From the NCBI GenBank assembly GCA_032207245.1, contig CM063501.1:60527170-60591169 (forward strand): DNA of 64,000 bases, written 5' to 3'. The stretch comes from Pardosa pseudoannulata (Eukaryota; Arthropoda; Arachnida; Araneae; Lycosidae). Made by a program: the position numbers and the translations under genes. Positions 21,440 through 34,652 of the stretch are shown piece by piece (the first letter of the stretch is position 1; every line of letters starts with the position of its first letter). Below the pieces are notes generated by a model. That model had not been told where the DNA came from and searched no databases. It saw nothing but the letters and a program-made list of their open reading frames with translations.

Positions 21440-21935
21440 TATATTGTGAGCGGGTACATTTCGCAGCGGAATTGTACCGGGAGCGGGGGTTTTGCGAGTA
21501 AATTTAGTTATTCAATTAAATCTCAATAGATCGAAAATTATTTAATTTTTTAACCAATTTTTCTTATTTTATCTTGAAATATATAAACAAATATATATGT
21601 ATAATATATATACTTATATATACATATATATACATATATAATATCATTTTCGGAAAGATAAATAAAAGTTAATTTTAAATCTAAAATGATTTTTTAATCG
21701 ACATTCACGTTCGGTGGTTCCGCATCAACTGATGTAAAAACTGGTTTTTATTTGACTAAATTTTTCCCGAATCTATGTAGTAGACAAGAACATTCGGCTT
21801 CGTTTTCCTGTATATACCATTATTTTTGTACCCACAAACAAACCCTGTTTTTTCACTAACCCGTAGTAATACATGACACACGCTCAAGTATCAATCGTAA
21901 GAAAACGTACTAGTACGTGTCCCGCATACAATGTG
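21440..21935. mobile_element. TTAA-target MITE (piggyBac-like), copy 1, 496 bp
   Basis: It is flanked by TTAA at 21436-21439 and 21936-21939. The left end is TATATTGTGAGCGGGTACAT, and the right end reversed is CACATTGTATGCGGGACACG. Near the right end is a palindrome-like ACGTACTAGTACGT. It is homologous in inverted orientation to 62350-62937, and its right part to 4770-4946. No coding capacity; an internal (TA)-rich stretch lies at about 21587-21645. TTAA duplication plus short inverted ends indicates mobilisation by a piggyBac-type transposase (inference). Confidence 0.75.
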
Positions 21936-21939
21936 TTAA

Positions 21940-22415
21940 AATAGCTTTAAAACTCATTAGATCTGAAAATGTTTTAGAAGTATTGAATTCAAAAATAGAG
22001 AATAGAAGCCTTATATAGAAAACAGCTAATGGTTCATACGAAATATGTTTAACTAGAGTCCAGTGCAAAAAATTCAGGAATTCCTTCCAATTATTATTTG
22101 ATTGATACTTTCTTTCTTTTTTTCCATATTTTTTGCATAAAAAGCCTTAATTGATGAAAGAAGAATGGATAAAATCTAACCTAGGTAAGCCGAACAGGAA
22201 ACTTTTCTTTAGCATCGAATTCGACTACAGACAGTAGGTCCTGATATGAGTCTTCATGTTTAAAAAATTTTACTTTAGAACTTCATCCCAAACCAAACCA
22301 AACTAATAACTTCTCTATTTTCAATTTCTATGTGATTTTATTAGACTATTTATTCCTTCCAATAATATCAATTCTTTAGTTTATAAAGTATTACATTAGT
22401 CAACACCATAGGAGG
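21940..22415. other. No gene recognised; probably old retroelement debris
   Basis: AT-rich sequence leading to a stem-loop and LINE fragment. No frame carries a recognisable motif. Confidence 0.3.
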
Positions 22416-22434
22416 TTTACCTACTTTAGGTAAA
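22416..22434 (+). other. Stem-loop shared by retroelement-like copies, copy 1
   Basis: TTTACCT-ACTTT-AGGTAAA, a 7-bp perfect stem with a 5-nt loop, followed by a TACGGG motif. Related stem-loops occur at 23411-23431 and, on the minus strand, at 57441-57459. Confidence 0.55.
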
Positions 22435-22537
22435 TACGGGCTGTTCCTAGGTATTTTAGAGATCTTTCTCTTTACCTTTTTCTCCTCCTTGTCTCCTACA
22501 TTTTTCTAACTTTTAGTCCACTTTCCTTCAGTATAAA

Positions 22538-22666
22538 GTTTCTATAACTGCAAAGCATATTCTTGTTGAGTGTCCTATTTGTAATAATCATAGATTTTAT
22601 AGTTTTCCTTCTCACAATATTTTATTAAATACATTACTTAATGTTACTGATCATCAAAGTATTTAA
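22538..22666 (+). pseudogene. LINE ORF2 C-terminal fragment (Jockey/I-like)
   Basis: The plus strand encodes VSITAKHILVECPICNN and then about 25 residues to a stop at 22664-22666. The ITAKHILVECP block matches the (L)TVKHILVECP signature at the end of the reverse transcriptase/RNase H polyprotein in Jockey- and I-type LINEs (family knowledge), where a short tail and stop follow. The usual pair of cysteines just upstream is missing or frame-shifted, and no reverse transcriptase motifs are readable further 5'. It is a short, dead 3' remnant. Confidence 0.65.
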
Positions 22667-23339
22667 TGTGTTTGGCACAAGATGTCTGCTTGGTGTATTC
22701 AGTGCCATAAAATATCAACCAACTAACAAATCATCCCTTTGAGAAATTCGAGAAAGACTCAATTCCTCACCGGTAATCAACGTATCTCTCAAATTACAGG
22801 GATAGAGAGACTTTTACTGGTCAGTATATATATTTCGACAAAAAAGAAAATAATGTATCTCCTCAGTCTATAGAATAGTAAATGTTGTTTCTGAGAGAGC
22901 ATATGGAACTATTAGAGAAAAGTGTGAAGTTACAAAAAGTATAATAAAAGCAAAATTATAGCCTAATAAAATCGAATGTTGGTTACTTTAAAAACACAAT
23001 GGTTTATATCAAAGCGTAACCATAAACTTTCATGAGGAGGGTGTTTCTCCCCTCTCGACTCATACCTCAAAATTAAAGCATAAACCCTTACATCTATAAT
23101 ATATGTATAAAGCAATTCTTACGGTGGATTATAATCCTCACATCTCCCCCCCCCTTTTCTAAGGTACTAATTTCAACATACATGTTTGATTTTTGCACCA
23201 GGTCATTTTTGCTTGATAACTTTATAACTTCGTTGCATTCTTCCTGCATTTACTGTCTGTTACTTTTTGCCTTTGGTGTTAATTCTACTGTTACATAGTT
23301 TAAATATTTTTACTGTGTTTTACTTCAGGAGAACGTCTC
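22667..23339. other. No feature recognised
   Basis: AT-rich sequence after the LINE fragment. A run of C (23149-23155) and scattered GC blocks are the only landmarks. Confidence 0.4.
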
Positions 23340-23520
23340 TCGCGTCCATGACCCAGAGCTCAAGCCACAAGTGTCCTCTGGGTAGTGCTAAATGAGAAAC
23401 AATCTCAGGGGTATACCTCCTTTAGGTATACACGGATTTCACGCACCCGAGGTTCACCTGAGTGATCTGGGTCTTCAGTTATTCCCTATAGACGAGCTTA
23501 CTTTTGTAGTGTTTGCTCAT
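23340..23520 (+). repeat. Retroelement 3'-end-like repeat with stem-loop, copy 2
   Basis: It shares with the reverse complement of 57360-57535 the blocks GAGCTCAAGCC, TGTCCTCTGGGTAGTG, TAAATGAGA, CTCAGGG, CCTTTAGGTATA and ACGGRYTTCAC. It contains the perfect hairpin GTATACCT-CCTTT-AGGTATAC (23411-23431). Conserved stem-loops of this kind sit in the 3' untranslated regions of some LINEs, where the reverse transcriptase recognises them. That role here is inference. Confidence 0.55.
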
Positions 23521-25337
23521 TATCGGATTTGGCAACATTAACACGGACTATGACGGAACTCTCGTAAGTCAGCAGTAGCTCAATAGCTATTGTGGTTACT
23601 GTCCTTACCTCTGGTCTTCAGTATGCATGCTGCTGTATGTCTTCGTGCTGGATCAGAGTAAGAATTTGCTTACTACGCTTTACTCTATCATTTATTGTAT
23701 CGTCTTTACACTTTATGAGTATGCAATGCATGAGGATGAATTAGTATGTATGAATATGACCGTATGAGTATGTATATAAATATATGTTTCAGTGAGTTGC
23801 TATAACCCTTTTAAGAATAATGACCTCTACAAATATCTCAGTGCTCCGCCTGTTATAGTTGATATGGGAATTAAAGCACTCCTGCATTCAGGGCTAGATA
23901 GAATTACTTTGGGGCCCTAGATTTTTTCTTTTTGATTGGCCCCTTCCATCACTCGCAAGGAATAGAAACCACAAAACATAAATCAATAAAAAATAAAACT
24001 AATTGATGTGGAAAACTTAAATATATCTTAAAGTTTTATTAATTAAAAATATATAAGATACCACAATACATTTTGGTTTTTCTAGAAAAGTTTGAACAGT
24101 TGGTTTATAGATTAAAAAAAGGAAATTTATTTTTTAAATATCTAACAAATGTAAGTATATAAATAAGAATTACTATATATAAAATATTTTATATTCTTTA
24201 ATTCAGCAAAATTATCAACTGTTTCATAATAATTAAATTTACTGTTAAAATATTTAAATTTGATTCACCCAGTGAGTTTCGTAATTTTTTTACATGTTTT
24301 AATACTGTTGATGGCTTTTAATCAGACATATTTGATATAGGCAGAGCTAAATATATTCGTAATAATATTTTTATATTTCTAAATGGTATGTACAATTTTT
24401 GTACTCTTTCTAAATTGAAGCATATCAAATAGCAACGTTAAATTTTAGCTTTTGCTACCTAATTTAAATGGCAACAGTTCCTCTTGATTATTTATAAACT
24501 ATTTTATTTTACAAATCTATTTAAAATAACAGTTTGGCTGGGAACTTCCAAAAATAGTGACAGAGATCTTTGTCATATTTGCTATGCGGTGATTTGGACC
24601 TGCCTCCATCTTAGTTTAGAAAAAAGACTTTGTAGAATATACATGCTTGAAAACTATGTTCATCCAAGTGTAAAAATTTCGAAGGCAAACAGACGACAAG
24701 CTTCTCTGTGTAAGTAGTAAGTATTTCAAAAAAACGCTCTTGAGGATTCTGTTTTGACATAATAAAATTGACAAACATCTTCCTTGTGTGAGGTCTGGAG
24801 AAAATAAAAAAATAAAATTACTGAAGCAAAGAAGTGGCATTTGAGAATAGATAGTGTTTCTATAAGCATTTATTAAAGGAAAGTACGAGCGTTTTAGATG
24901 AAAATTGATTCATGTGACATAAGTGCTAATCTCTATCAGCATGAGATTTTATCGGTAAAGTCGCTTCAGTTAAAAGTTAAAAATACCGATAAGAGGAAAG
25001 AACGCTTCCTGAAGAACGAAGTCTTCCTGTGACTTTCACTGCGATAGTTTTATGTTAGAGATTTCTGTAAAAAATAGGAGTTTAATGTTTGAAAACGAAA
25101 AATTATGCAGTTACGTGATTTAATACAGGGATGGCTAATCAGCAACCAACTCTATACAATTTTGTGGCATAATGCCCGAAATTTATAATTGAAACAAATA
25201 TTGCACTTCTTTCAGTAATAAAAATGTTAATCGATTGTTTTTTGATTATGATAATCATAATTATTTATTTTTAGTTACAAATGTTTAACAGTTTTATCAT
25301 TAGGTTATTAATCTCTGTAAATATAAAACTGAGTGTA
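23521..25337. other. No gene recognised
   Basis: 1.8 kb of AT-rich sequence. 23521-23680 is moderately GC-richer and may be the continuation of the repeat before it. A 77-codon frame at 24484-24717 shows no domain. A CAGGGATGGC motif at 25125 resembles a hAT end but has no partner. Confidence 0.35.
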
Positions 25338-25338
25338 C

Positions 25339-25339
<1 letters not shown>

Positions 25340-25412
<73 letters not shown>
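25340..25412. repeat. (TA)n microsatellite
   Basis: About 72 bp of uninterrupted TA. Confidence 0.95.
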
Positions 25413-25415
<3 letters not shown>

Positions 25416-26295
25416 TGCACATTTCTTCTTTACACAAATTCACATGGTTTATTATAGAGTCATCATATTTCATATTTTATATATTTTATATGTCTCGCAT
25501 ATTTAAGTCACCTTAAATATGCAAGGATTTTTATGATACCGCTAAAAGGTCACTGTTCAATATTAGAACCTTTTCCGTACTCTATATAACGTAAAATCTC
25601 AATATGATGAATTTTGCTGTTCCCGATCGTCAAGGATGGCACTAACTAATCACCCAAAAATTCAATATATATCCTCAAATAAAAAATACGTAATAAAAAA
25701 ATCATATAAACTTAAAATAGTTGTAAATACTTACAAATTGATAAACAGTAAATTATTTAAAAGTTATAAATGTTATTTAAAACATTTTAATTAAACATCA
25801 ATGTTATTCATCTCCTGAAAACTCGATTTAAAATATTTTTTCTGAATCTAATCCTTACTTTAGAATTTAAAAATTTTTGTACTTATCACCTTTTGAAGGT
25901 TTCAAAGTTTAATACATGATTTGAAAATTTTGTTTAAGTGGTTCAAAAGTTTGAGAACCTACAGTAGCAAACAGTAAAATAACTTTTTATAATGTTCATT
26001 TTGTATCCTCAATTCTGTACATAGTGACTTTTTTTTCCGATGAGAAGAGAATTTAAATTTTATCAACAATCACCCATACATCCCACAGGGTTGTTGACTG
26101 GTTTTGTATGGGAGCACCATAAGCGCCCCTATTTCCAATGACAGGATAACATCAATATATCCTGACGTTCTATGGGAATCGAGTTCACTCACTGCATGGA
26201 AGCAGAAACAGTAAACTGCCTATGCCATGTAGGCGACAAATATACCAATACTTAAATAGCAGTTATAATAAGTTTTTTCGTCGAGTGTTAAATAC
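25413..26295. other. No feature recognised; GC-richer patch 26070-26220
   Basis: AT-rich unique sequence. The patch at 26070-26220 (AGCACCATAAGCGCCCC and surroundings) stands out in composition but has no frame, inverted repeat or second copy. Confidence 0.35.
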
Positions 26296-26299
26296 TTAA

Positions 26300-26524
26300 C
26301 CCTTAATTTGGCTAAGTCCGCTACACCGGACATGTATATTTATAACTACTATATAACATAATTGTCAGTGTCCGCCACAGCGAACATTAATTATCTCAAA
26401 AATTTAAAATAATATATTTTTTTTTGTTTATTTTACAGAGATCCTAATGTCTATATAGACATGGGAAAATAACAGAAATTAAAATTAAAAAATATTTGAA
26501 AAAAACATCTTGTCAAATTAAGGG
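26300..26524. mobile_element. TTAA-target MITE (piggyBac-like), 225 bp
   Basis: It is flanked by TTAA at 26296-26299 and 26525-26528. The 11-bp terminal inverted repeats CCCTTAATTTG are perfect. Just inside the left end is a GTCCGCTACACCGGACA near-palindrome, and a related GTGTCCGCCACAGCGAACA lies about 35 bp further in. CCC-starting ends next to TTAA are typical of piggyBac elements. No coding capacity. Confidence 0.8.
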
Positions 26525-26528
26525 TTAA

Positions 26529-26941
26529 CACAAATGTTAACCCTCTTGCTGTTCATCCCTCGATTTCCACGGGCAACTCAAATGTAGCAAAATTTGCTCA
26601 TCCCGCGATTTTCAAAGGGCATGTATTTTTCTTCTTTTATTGAGAAACGCATCCCGCCTTTTCACCCTTTAACTAGTGAAATAAATTATATACAGTATTA
26701 GGTGTTGAATTACGAAATAAATAGAATTATATGAATAGATTTATAGTTATAATAGATAATAAAATTATAGTTATAATATATAATAAATGGAAATTAACTG
26801 ATGTTCAAATGAAATTTATTAAAAAAAATTTTGTGATAACATCTGAAATTGGTTTTTATAAAGTTTAGTTTCTCATGATAAAAATCTATATAAAAAATCA
26901 TTTCTAAAAGAAAAAAACGCATATTTCAATTTTCCAATATA
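26529..26941. other. AT-rich spacer with a TTAACCCTC-type motif
   Basis: TTAACCCTCTTGCTGTTCAT at about 26537 resembles another piggyBac-type end, but no matching opposite end is convincing. The rest is AT-rich with nothing recognisable. Confidence 0.3.
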
Positions 26942-27831
26942 CAGGGTGTTTCATATTGAATTGGACAAAAAGAAAACATGATTGTGAACGTTGTAATTAA
27001 TATATTTAGAAAATTCAAATTTACCTCAAAACTACTACAGTTTCTACAGGTGTTTAATATGAACCCCTCCGGTGACGTTACAAATGTCTACACGGTATTC
27101 AAGCTCCTGTTAGCTAATGTTACATGGACATTTTCCGTGCCCCAAAATTGCAAATTATGGCGATTCACTTTGCCGTATAAGTGGAACGTGGCATCCTCTT
27201 TAAACACCAGTGTGTTCTTGAAACCATTCAAGTCAAGCTTTTCTTGAAATTTCACACAGAAATTCTTATGCAACGGTTTGTCAGTAGGTTTTAAAGCCTG
27301 GACCATCTAATAACTGTACAGCTTGAATTGGAGACGCTTCCGTAAAACACATTATACCGTTGTGTGAGCGACAGCTAGTTCTGCACCTGCAAGTCTTTGA
27401 TTTTGAGGGACTCCGTAATAAATCTTTCCGAATTCTCCACGAATTCTTTCAAACACTTCGGGTTTCGTTTCTTTTTGTCCTGGGCTTTTGTTCTTGCATA
27501 TGCAACCGGTATCCTGGAAATGCTTCATCCACCTGCTTATGTTATGCCGATGCGGTGTTTTCTTACGATATTTCGTGCGAAAATGTCTTTGAACAACAGT
27601 TACCGAGGAGGTTTTGGCATATTCGAAAACGCAGTACGCTTTCTCCTGCATGGACGACATTTTGTTTTACATCGCTTCTAGCGGCGAGTTCGTCATTCGA
27701 TAATTTTTCTCTGTTGCCAAATTAAACTTGTATAATTGTAGTTGAAGAATAAATTTGTTTCGGCTGAATAAATCCATTACGGCAGTTACACTGTGCTATT
27801 CTTTTTGTCCCATTCAATATGAAACACCCTG
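26942..27831 (-). mobile_element. Internally deleted mariner-type element, 890 bp
   Basis: Terminal inverted repeats of about 30 bp start CAGGGTGTTTCATATTGAAT (26942 onward) and match the reversed right end to 27831 with one or two differences. TA flanks both sides (26940-26941 and 27832-27833). The minus strand encodes the N-terminal half and the last residues of a transposase with the middle missing, so the element is shorter than the usual 1.3 kb. Confidence 0.9.
27045..27660 (-). pseudogene. Mariner-like transposase with helix-turn-helix domain, internally deleted
   Basis: Three pieces are readable. Residues 1-102 from 27660 (MSSMQEKAYCVFEYAKTSSV onward) carry the paired helix-turn-helix region. 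After a frameshift, 27306-27088 carries QALKPTDKP, VFKEDATFHLYGKVNRHN and WGTENVHV. A short tail near 27100-27045 reads CNVTGGVHIKHL then stop, the normal end of this family. The second half of the catalytic domain, with the other two acidic residues, is deleted between the second and third pieces. In the block normally reading FSDEATF, this copy has FKEDATF, so even the first catalytic aspartate has become glutamate. It is dead three ways: frameshift, deletion and active-site change. From memory, this subfamily is common in arthropods. Confidence 0.88.
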
Positions 27832-27929
27832 TATATATAGATTTAAAATAAGAAAAAAAGAACATATTTAAACGATTTCGGTCTACAAATTGAGCAGTCA
27901 GAGGGTAAAAAGTCATAACCTCTTTTAAG

Positions 27930-27995
27930 GTTCGGTTAGGTTTAGAGAGCCGTGGTCTACTTAGTTGGTATACAATGGCTTAATGAGACTGCGAC
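27930..27995 (-). mobile_element. Arg-like SINE 3' fragment, degenerate
   Basis: GGTTAGGTTTAGAGAGCCGT, then GGTCTACTTAGTTGG and CTTAATGAGACTG match the 3' half of the SINE at 16433-16610 in the minus orientation. The tRNA-like head is missing. Confidence 0.5.
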
Positions 27996-29522
27996 ATACA
28001 ATCTCCTATAAGAAGCTTCACGAGGCAAAATTAAATAGACATTCCTTCTCACCTCTGAAAGCCTTACAGCTTCACAGTAAAATTGGAATGCAAATGATTA
28101 ACAAGATCAAAATACAAATTCTCCAACTTCACCATCGTCTCCTAAAGGAGGTTCACATATATCACAAATAATGAAAAACAAGATTAAAAAAAGTAGGAGG
28201 GGTCTGCTCTTCGTTATATTGCGTAAAGGCCAGAATAATAATGAGGTCTAAATGAGGAAAGCACTAACTATCCCTGTGAAGAGGCAGACAGGTGATACGC
28301 TGCATACAAGTTTCTTTAAATGAGGTACCCCATTGCAGGCCACGTTTGCTTCCAAGGTTTCACTTTCAAGCAGCCCTCAAAAATCCCTGTAAGGTACTTC
28401 TCAGCTGTCGTGTAGAATATCTAAATTCAAAAGCTACTGATTTATTGAGCCTTTTGAACAATATGGAGATAATTAGGAGCAGAGGACCAAATGCTTCTGT
28501 TTGGTGAAAAAATAAAATTTTGAAAAATGAACCCAACGCTTTTTGGGAAAAATGTAAGTGTATTTATCTAAAGCATTATTTCATACTTAGAAAACATTTC
28601 AGTTATATATGTGATTTTTGGTGGATAACTAATTAGATTTTCTTTAGCTGAAAGTACTAAAAAAGACTTTAGCATAAAGCAATCTTTTCTATTTATACTA
28701 GGCTTGATTAATTAATGCTTAACGAAATTTGTAAGTTTTGTACATAGAATCCAAAAAATAAGAAAATTTTCGGTATATGAGTAATTGGTTGTAATTTTAT
28801 TTACTACGGACCAATAAAAAATATTTTGATAGAATATTGTAAAATAGATAGATTTTAAGATATAGTACACCTTTAAAGGTTCAAATGACTAAAAAAGTCT
28901 GTCCATTGAGATGTAATGTAATAAGTTAGATTGTACCTCAAAAATGATAAAAGTAGTTATATGAATGATTAAAGTAGTTATATGAATAAGTACTTAAAAG
29001 ACATGCATTTACACAAACATATATTAATGTAATAAGACGGACTTCACGATGGGTGGCTGCAGTCATGACTTATAAAAACGATACCGTTTTAGCTAACCTT
29101 TATTTAGACCTTTATTAACATGACATTGGAAGACGGATTCCCACTTCATCATAAGGACAGGACAAACTAGCATGAAGTTATATGTAAAAGTCCCTTAACA
29201 CCTGGGTCAACATCTCAGTCAAAATATGTGGGAAAATCTCTAGAAAAATCTGCCTCCGATATCGTGCATCTCCTTTTTGTTTGGAAATTTCCTAAATTGT
29301 CCACTAGCGCAATGTAGAGTTATAATTGATTAGATCCCTTCTTTGAGGGCGTAAACTGTAGCCCCAGTGGTCAGTTTAGGTCAGGGGGTTAAAAAGGGGA
29401 ATGCAAAAGGACGTGGGAATTTTTTGCCCTTGACTTAAGTTTTGAAAACCCCTGAGAATTTTCTGTCTTAGGGGTTTCATACAAAATGCCTACATTAGTT
29501 TCTCGATCCAGTTTACTTTTCC
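27996..29522. other. No gene recognised
   Basis: Mostly AT-rich. Frames of 68 and 71 codons (27965-28171, 28292-28507) show no domain. 29040-29430 is slightly GC-richer without recognisable structure. Confidence 0.35.
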
Positions 29523-31240
<1,718 letters not shown>

Positions 31241-31559
31241 TCCCAAATAGCATGCATACTTGCAGCAAGTTTGATTTTTTCTTGATAACATCTTGTTATA
31301 ACAAATTTGACGAGACAAACTTGCAGCAAAACTCCTGCAAGTTAGACGAAACATAAAGCGACCACTCCTTTGCAACGCTATTTTGCTGCAAAACTGTGGC
31401 AACCTTGTCATGACAACCTTGAAGCAAGCGAAAATTCATAGACTTGCTGCAGTCTTGTTTCAAACTTGCAGACTTGTCATGCTAAACTTGCTGCAAGTTT
31501 GCAGGCTTGCCAAGCAAAACTGCTACAAGTTTGCTGCAAACTAAACTTGCTATCTGGGA
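31241..31559. mobile_element. MITE built from CTTGCAGCAAG-type motifs, 319 bp
   Basis: The ends are inverted repeats: left TCCCAAATAGCA, right reversed TCCCAGATAGCA (one mismatch in 12). The interior is dominated by short direct and inverted copies of ACTTGCWGCAAGT and GTTTGCAGCAAAC, at least ten occurrences. No coding capacity and no clear target-site duplication, so the superfamily is undetermined. Confidence 0.65.
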
Positions 31560-32877
31560 TCTAAGATTATTTCCCTATTTCTTACATAAAATACAAGTAA
31601 GCATTAAAAACAAACAGCTATCAAGCAAAATGAACTAAATTTTACAAGTAGGTGTTTTATAGCCTCAGTCGAGCTACTTCTATAATGTTCATGGAGAGTT
31701 AAGTGTCCATAGAAGAACTAGCTATCCTAATTTTCTTTGCTTTAATTGTTAATTAATTTGCACCCTTACACATTTTGTCTTTGCTTCTACAACAAATGAA
31801 TCCTCCAGTAGTAAGTTTTCGTTAGTTGCCTCATGGCTATATAGTGAAATCAAGTATGTTAATGTAAGAAGTTTTATCCCTTCTTAACATTGATAAATTA
31901 AGATAACAGTGCAAATAAAATGATGTGAAAAAATATTGGGATAAACAGACGGCCTCTAGCTCCATTGGCGACTATAATTTTCGTAGATTAACAAGAACTT
32001 TAGGATCTTTTATTCACACATTTACCAGTTCAAAATATCATAACAATAAGAATTAATATAGCCCTTAAAATCTACTGAAGTCAATCTGTATCTGTTAATT
32101 CAGCGAGTTTATATTGACAGGTGTACAAATTCATCGTCATGTATTTCTAGAAATGAGATTGAAACAATGTTTTCTTTGCATTTAATAAATAGATTAGAAA
32201 AAATTTAAGGTGTAACACATTGATTTTGTGTTTTTCTTTCCTTATGTTTGCATTTACAAAATTTTTTACTTGTACTTTTCAGAGCTAAGTTCCTGTTAAA
32301 TCTTGTAATATATTTAAAATAGAAATTTAAATCAACCATAAAACTTATTATTCTTTATTCCAATTTTAATAGAATGCTAAATAGTTTCCATAATTCGTCG
32401 ATACTTGTATTTAGGGATTATAATTATCAAGAAGTTATTTTAAACTCTCATAGTTTAATATAAAAAGCATCTTCTAGATTATTGTCCTTGTCATTAATCA
32501 TCTCATTCATCTGACGACAATGACGGAAATGCTGAAATCTCCGGATTACGTTCCAGAGGAGATAAAGAATCAATATAGCATAAAAACAAGTTGATGGAAA
32601 AATGTATTATCTTCCAATTTTTATGTCCAATGCAACAGAAGAACGAAAACGCATGCCAAACATGGCGTTCATTCACTGCGACGACTTATGGCAACAATTT
32701 AGTCACAATGGACATGGCAAAAAGAAAAATACACAGACATGTATAAAAGTGATCGCAGTTAGCGCTTAATTTTCCTGTTTAGAGACAATACCGATGGTTG
32801 GCGTTGATTGTTTTTTGATGGCATGGAATCAATAAAATGATGCCACACAATAGCCGGGAGAACAATTGAATGTGTTC
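31560..32877. other. No gene recognised
   Basis: AT-rich unique sequence. The part 32620-32830 is a little less AT-rich but has no frame of interest. Confidence 0.4.
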
Positions 32878-33608
32878 AGTTTTATGGGGTTTTAAATGCT
32901 TTCTTTGGTGCCGTGTTTATTTATTCTTAATCTGTGGGGTTTTATGGTTGGCTAGAAGACCCGAGCCTCTGTTGTATGGAGAAGGTGAGATTGAAATCGC
33001 AAGCATATAAAACTTCTTCCGATGATAATTGGCAGAATGTTTTCACCTTTGAATTCTTCAGCGGATTTCTTTCAAAATGGGATGTATTCGCCCTCTACCA
33101 AGGCGTTGTTTTAAAGGAAAAAAAGAAAGGGAAACAGCAATGTCCTATTTTTCATTCTAATTTTCTTTTCAGTAAAGTTACTAATAACTTGAAAAATGAA
33201 TGAAAATATCAGCAGAAAATGTATTTCACACCTATTACTATTTTAGTTTTATGGGGTTTTAAATGCTTTCTTTGGTGCCGTGTTTATTTATTTTTAATCT
33301 GTGGGGTTTTATGGTTGGTTAGAAAACCCGAGCCTCTGTTGTATGGAGAAGGTGAGATTGAAATTGCAAGCATATAAAACTTCTTCTGATGATAATTGGC
33401 AGAATGTTTTCACCTTTGAATTCTTCAGCGGATTTCTTTCAAAATGGGATGTATTCGCCCTCTACCAAGGCGTTGTTTTAAAGGAAAAAAGAAAGGGAAA
33501 CAGCAATGTCCTATTTTTTATGCTAATTTCCTTTTCAGTAAAGTTACTAATAACTTGAAAAATGAATGAAAATATCAGCAGAAAGTGCATTTCACACCTA
33601 TTACTAAT
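32878..33608. repeat. Recent tandem duplication, 367-bp unit
   Basis: Copy 1 (32878-33244) and copy 2 (33245-about 33608) differ at roughly ten positions. Both start AGTTTTATGGGGTTTTAAAT. Each contains a similar GTG-started frame of 85-89 codons (32934-33203 and 33301-33558). Substitutions between copies fall at silent and replacing sites alike, and the frames have no recognised domain, so coding is unproven. Confidence 0.9.
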
Positions 33609-33704
33609 GTTAATGTTAAAGAAGACGATTTCTGAAAGAGTGATTTTTACCATGAAAGACGATTTGCTAACATTGTAGAGTTTGTTCAATACAAATAAGT
33701 AAAT

Positions 33705-34652
33705 TATGACTTTTAAATAAATTATTAAATGAAGAAATATATTGATGATACAAGATTACATCAAAATTTGAATAACAGTATCAACATTGGTTTGAAGATG
33801 CTGTATACTTTCGAATACAGATAACGACTCTTGTGCTACAAATATAGGCTTACTAATAGGGAAAAAATACAAATTAGTAAAATATGGATTTTAAATGAAT
33901 TCTTAAATGAAGAAACATCTTGATGATACAAGATTACATCAAAATTTCAATAACAGTATCAACATTGATTGAAGATGCTATATATTTTCGAATACAGATA
34001 ACGACTGGTGTGCTACAAATATAGGTTTACTAATAGGAAGCAAACAATACAAATTAGTAAAATATGGCTTTTAAGTAAATTGTTAAATGAAGAAACATCT
34101 TGATGATACAAGATTACATCAAAATTTCAATAACAGTATCAACATTCGTTGAAGATGCTATATATATTTGAATACAGATAACGACCGGTGTGCTACAAAT
34201 ATAGGCTTACTAATAGGAAACAAACAATACAAATTAGTAAAATATGGCTTTTAAATAAATTGTTAAATGAACAAACATCTTGATGATACAAGATTACATC
34301 CAAATTTCAAGAACAGTATTAACATTGGTTGAAGGTCCTATATATTTTTGAATACAGATAACGACTGGTGTGCTACAAATATAGGCTTACTAATAGGAAA
34401 CAAACAACACAAATTAGTAAAATATGACTTTTAAATGAATTTTTAAATGAAGAAACATCTTGATGATAGAAGATTACATCAAAATTTCAATAACAGTATT
34501 AACATTGGTTGATTGGTTTGGTTTGGAGTGCTACGGTCTAAATTTTGCAACACGAGGGCTAAGGAGACCCAACATTGGTTGAAGATGCTATATATTTTCG
34601 AATACAGATAACGACTGGTGTGCTACAAATACTGGCTTACTAATCGGAAACA
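33705..34652. repeat. Tandem array, five units of about 180 bp
   Basis: Units are marked by TTGATGATACAAGATTACAT at about 33741, 33920, 34100, 34280 and 34460 (the last with one change). Each continues ATAACAGTATYAACATT, GAATACAGATAACGACTSKT, GTGCTACAAATATAGGCTTA and CAAATTAGTAAAATATG. The fifth unit is interrupted by a 58-bp SINE fragment. Confidence 0.92.
34513..34570 (-). mobile_element. 5'-truncated Arg-like SINE insertion, 58 bp
   Basis: The 3' part of the SINE (TTGGTTTGGTTTGGAGTGCT, CACGAGGGCTAAGGAGACC) is flanked by a perfect 12-bp duplication of host array sequence, AACATTGGTTGA (34501-34512 and 34571-34582). This is a clean example of abortive target-primed reverse transcription into one unit of the array. 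Confidence 0.9.

Noticed and set aside
25120..25200. hAT-like left end (CAGGGATGGCTAATCAG)
   Set aside because: No matching right end or 8-bp duplication could be found.
26536..26690. Second piggyBac-type end (TTAACCCTCTTGCTG)
   Set aside because: CACCCTTTAA at about 26660 is too weak a partner to call an element.
26978..27725. Plus-strand frames of 89-121 codons
   Set aside because: Antisense shadows of the deleted mariner transposase.
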